DNA from: Streptococcus pseudopneumoniae ATCC BAA-960 = CCUG 49455
GTDB lineage: Bacteria; Bacillota; Bacilli; Lactobacillales; Streptococcaceae
Direction: 5' to 3'
Assembly: GCF_002087075.1 (NCBI RefSeq)
Contig: NZ_MWSM01000007.1
Location: forward strand, 1-6,813
Length of the DNA: 6,813 bases
The notes beneath the pieces are model-generated. The model was not told the DNA's origin, did no database searches, and saw only the letters and a list, made by a program, of their open reading frames with translations. Position numbers and translations under genes: made by a program. Shown piece by piece: positions 6,574 to 6,813 of the stretch. Position 1 is the stretch's first letter. Every line of letters starts with the position of its first letter.

Positions 6574-6607
6574 AAAAGGAGGCTGGTACAATGACCAACC
6601 TCCTTTT
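6574..6607. terminator. Hairpin, probable terminator, upstream of the pseudouridine synthase gene
   Basis: AAAAGGAGG (6574-6582) pairs with CCTCCTTTT (6599-6607). After one mismatch TGGT (6584-6587) pairs with ACCA (6594-6597), closing the loop ACAATG. The stem is strong (13 pairs) but the T tract is only four bases on either strand. It probably ends transcription of a neighbour beyond the right edge and insulates the promoter next to it. The GGAGG inside the stem precedes no plausible ORF. Confidence 0.6.
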
Positions 6608-6613
6608 CGTTTC

Positions 6614-6813
6614 ATACTCTTCAAAAATCTCTTCAAACCGCGTCAAGGTCGCCTTGCCGTATATATGTTACTGACTTCGTCAGTTCTATCTGCAACCTCA
6701 AAACAGTGTTTTGAGCTGACTTCGTCAGTTCTATCTGCAACCTCAAAACAGTGTTTTGAGCTGACTTCGTCAGTTCTATCTGCAACCTCAAAGCAGTGTT
6801 TTGAGCTGACTTC
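6614..6813 (+). repeat. BOX element, boxA plus multiple boxB units, cut by the window edge
   Basis: A boxA module begins at ATACTCTTC (6614) and continues through CGTCAAGGTCGCCTTGCCGTA to about 6667. It is followed by 45-bp boxB units at 6672-6716, 6717-6761 and 6762-6806, and the first seven bases of a fourth at 6807-6813. Units 1 and 2 are identical; unit 3 differs by one A-to-G change at 6793. Each unit holds two inverted repeats, CTGAC-TTC-GTCAG and CTCAAAAC-AGT-GTTTTGAG. The expected boxC end lies outside the window. Apart from the repeat, 6614-6813 holds no gene that I can support. Confidence 0.92.
6672..6806 (+). repeat. Three tandem 45-bp boxB units
   Basis: Three perfect-length head-to-tail copies begin TGACTTCGTCAG and end GTTTTGAGC. 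Near identity of the copies suggests recent amplification by slippage or recombination, and copy number is likely to vary between strains. A fourth copy has begun where the window ends. Confidence 0.95.

Noticed and set aside
6574..6595. AAAAGGAGG followed by an ATG (6591) as a start of a plus-strand small gene
   Set aside because: The GGAGG is one arm of a terminator-like hairpin and the reading frame ATG ACC AAC CTC CTT... runs into the BOX repeat without any recognisable product; complementarity of the arms explains the sequence better.
6672..6813. Tandem 45-bp units as a CRISPR array
   Set aside because: The units are contiguous with no variable spacers and match the known boxB module.

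Overview
The window looks like a core-genome segment of a mitis-group streptococcus, most likely Streptococcus pneumoniae or a close relative such as S. mitis. Three things point there: low-GC coding with strong AAGGAGG ribosome binding sites; the gene order adhP - manL - manM - manN - pepC - rsuA-type pseudouridine synthase, which I recall from pneumococcal chromosomes; and two BOX-type interspersed repeats, a hallmark of this group. Species assignment rests on recall, not on a search.

Layout. Left part, plus strand: a zinc alcohol dehydrogenase (adhP, 215-1234) has its own promoter, with a Rex-like operator across the -10 box, and its own terminator. Next is the mannose-family PTS operon manL-manM-manN (1470-4225), encoding EIIAB, EIIC and EIID. 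It is driven by one promoter with a CcpA cre-like site between the -35 and -10 boxes, and it ends at a terminator that should work in both directions. Right part, minus strand: pepC (aminopeptidase C, 5721-4387) and an RsuA-family 16S rRNA pseudouridine synthase (6554-5832). Each has its own promoter, and a terminator lies between them. The plus and minus blocks converge around 4236-4387, where a short BOX element (A and C modules, no B) abuts the pepC stop codon. A second, longer BOX (A followed by at least three B units) runs off the right edge at 6614-6813.

How the genes work together. ManLMN is the main uptake and phosphorylation route for glucose, mannose and related hexoses in streptococci. 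AdhP disposes of acetaldehyde and NADH in mixed-acid/ethanol fermentation. The two visible operators match these roles: a redox (NADH/NAD) sensor on adhP and a carbon-catabolite sensor on manLMN. PepC (peptide breakdown) and the pseudouridine synthase (ribosome maturation) are housekeeping genes with no evident link to sugar transport.

I see no undescribed defence, mobile or biosynthetic system. The points most worth checking are regulatory: the Rex-like site, the cre placement, an apparently leaderless start for the pseudouridine synthase, and the structure and orientation of the two BOX elements.
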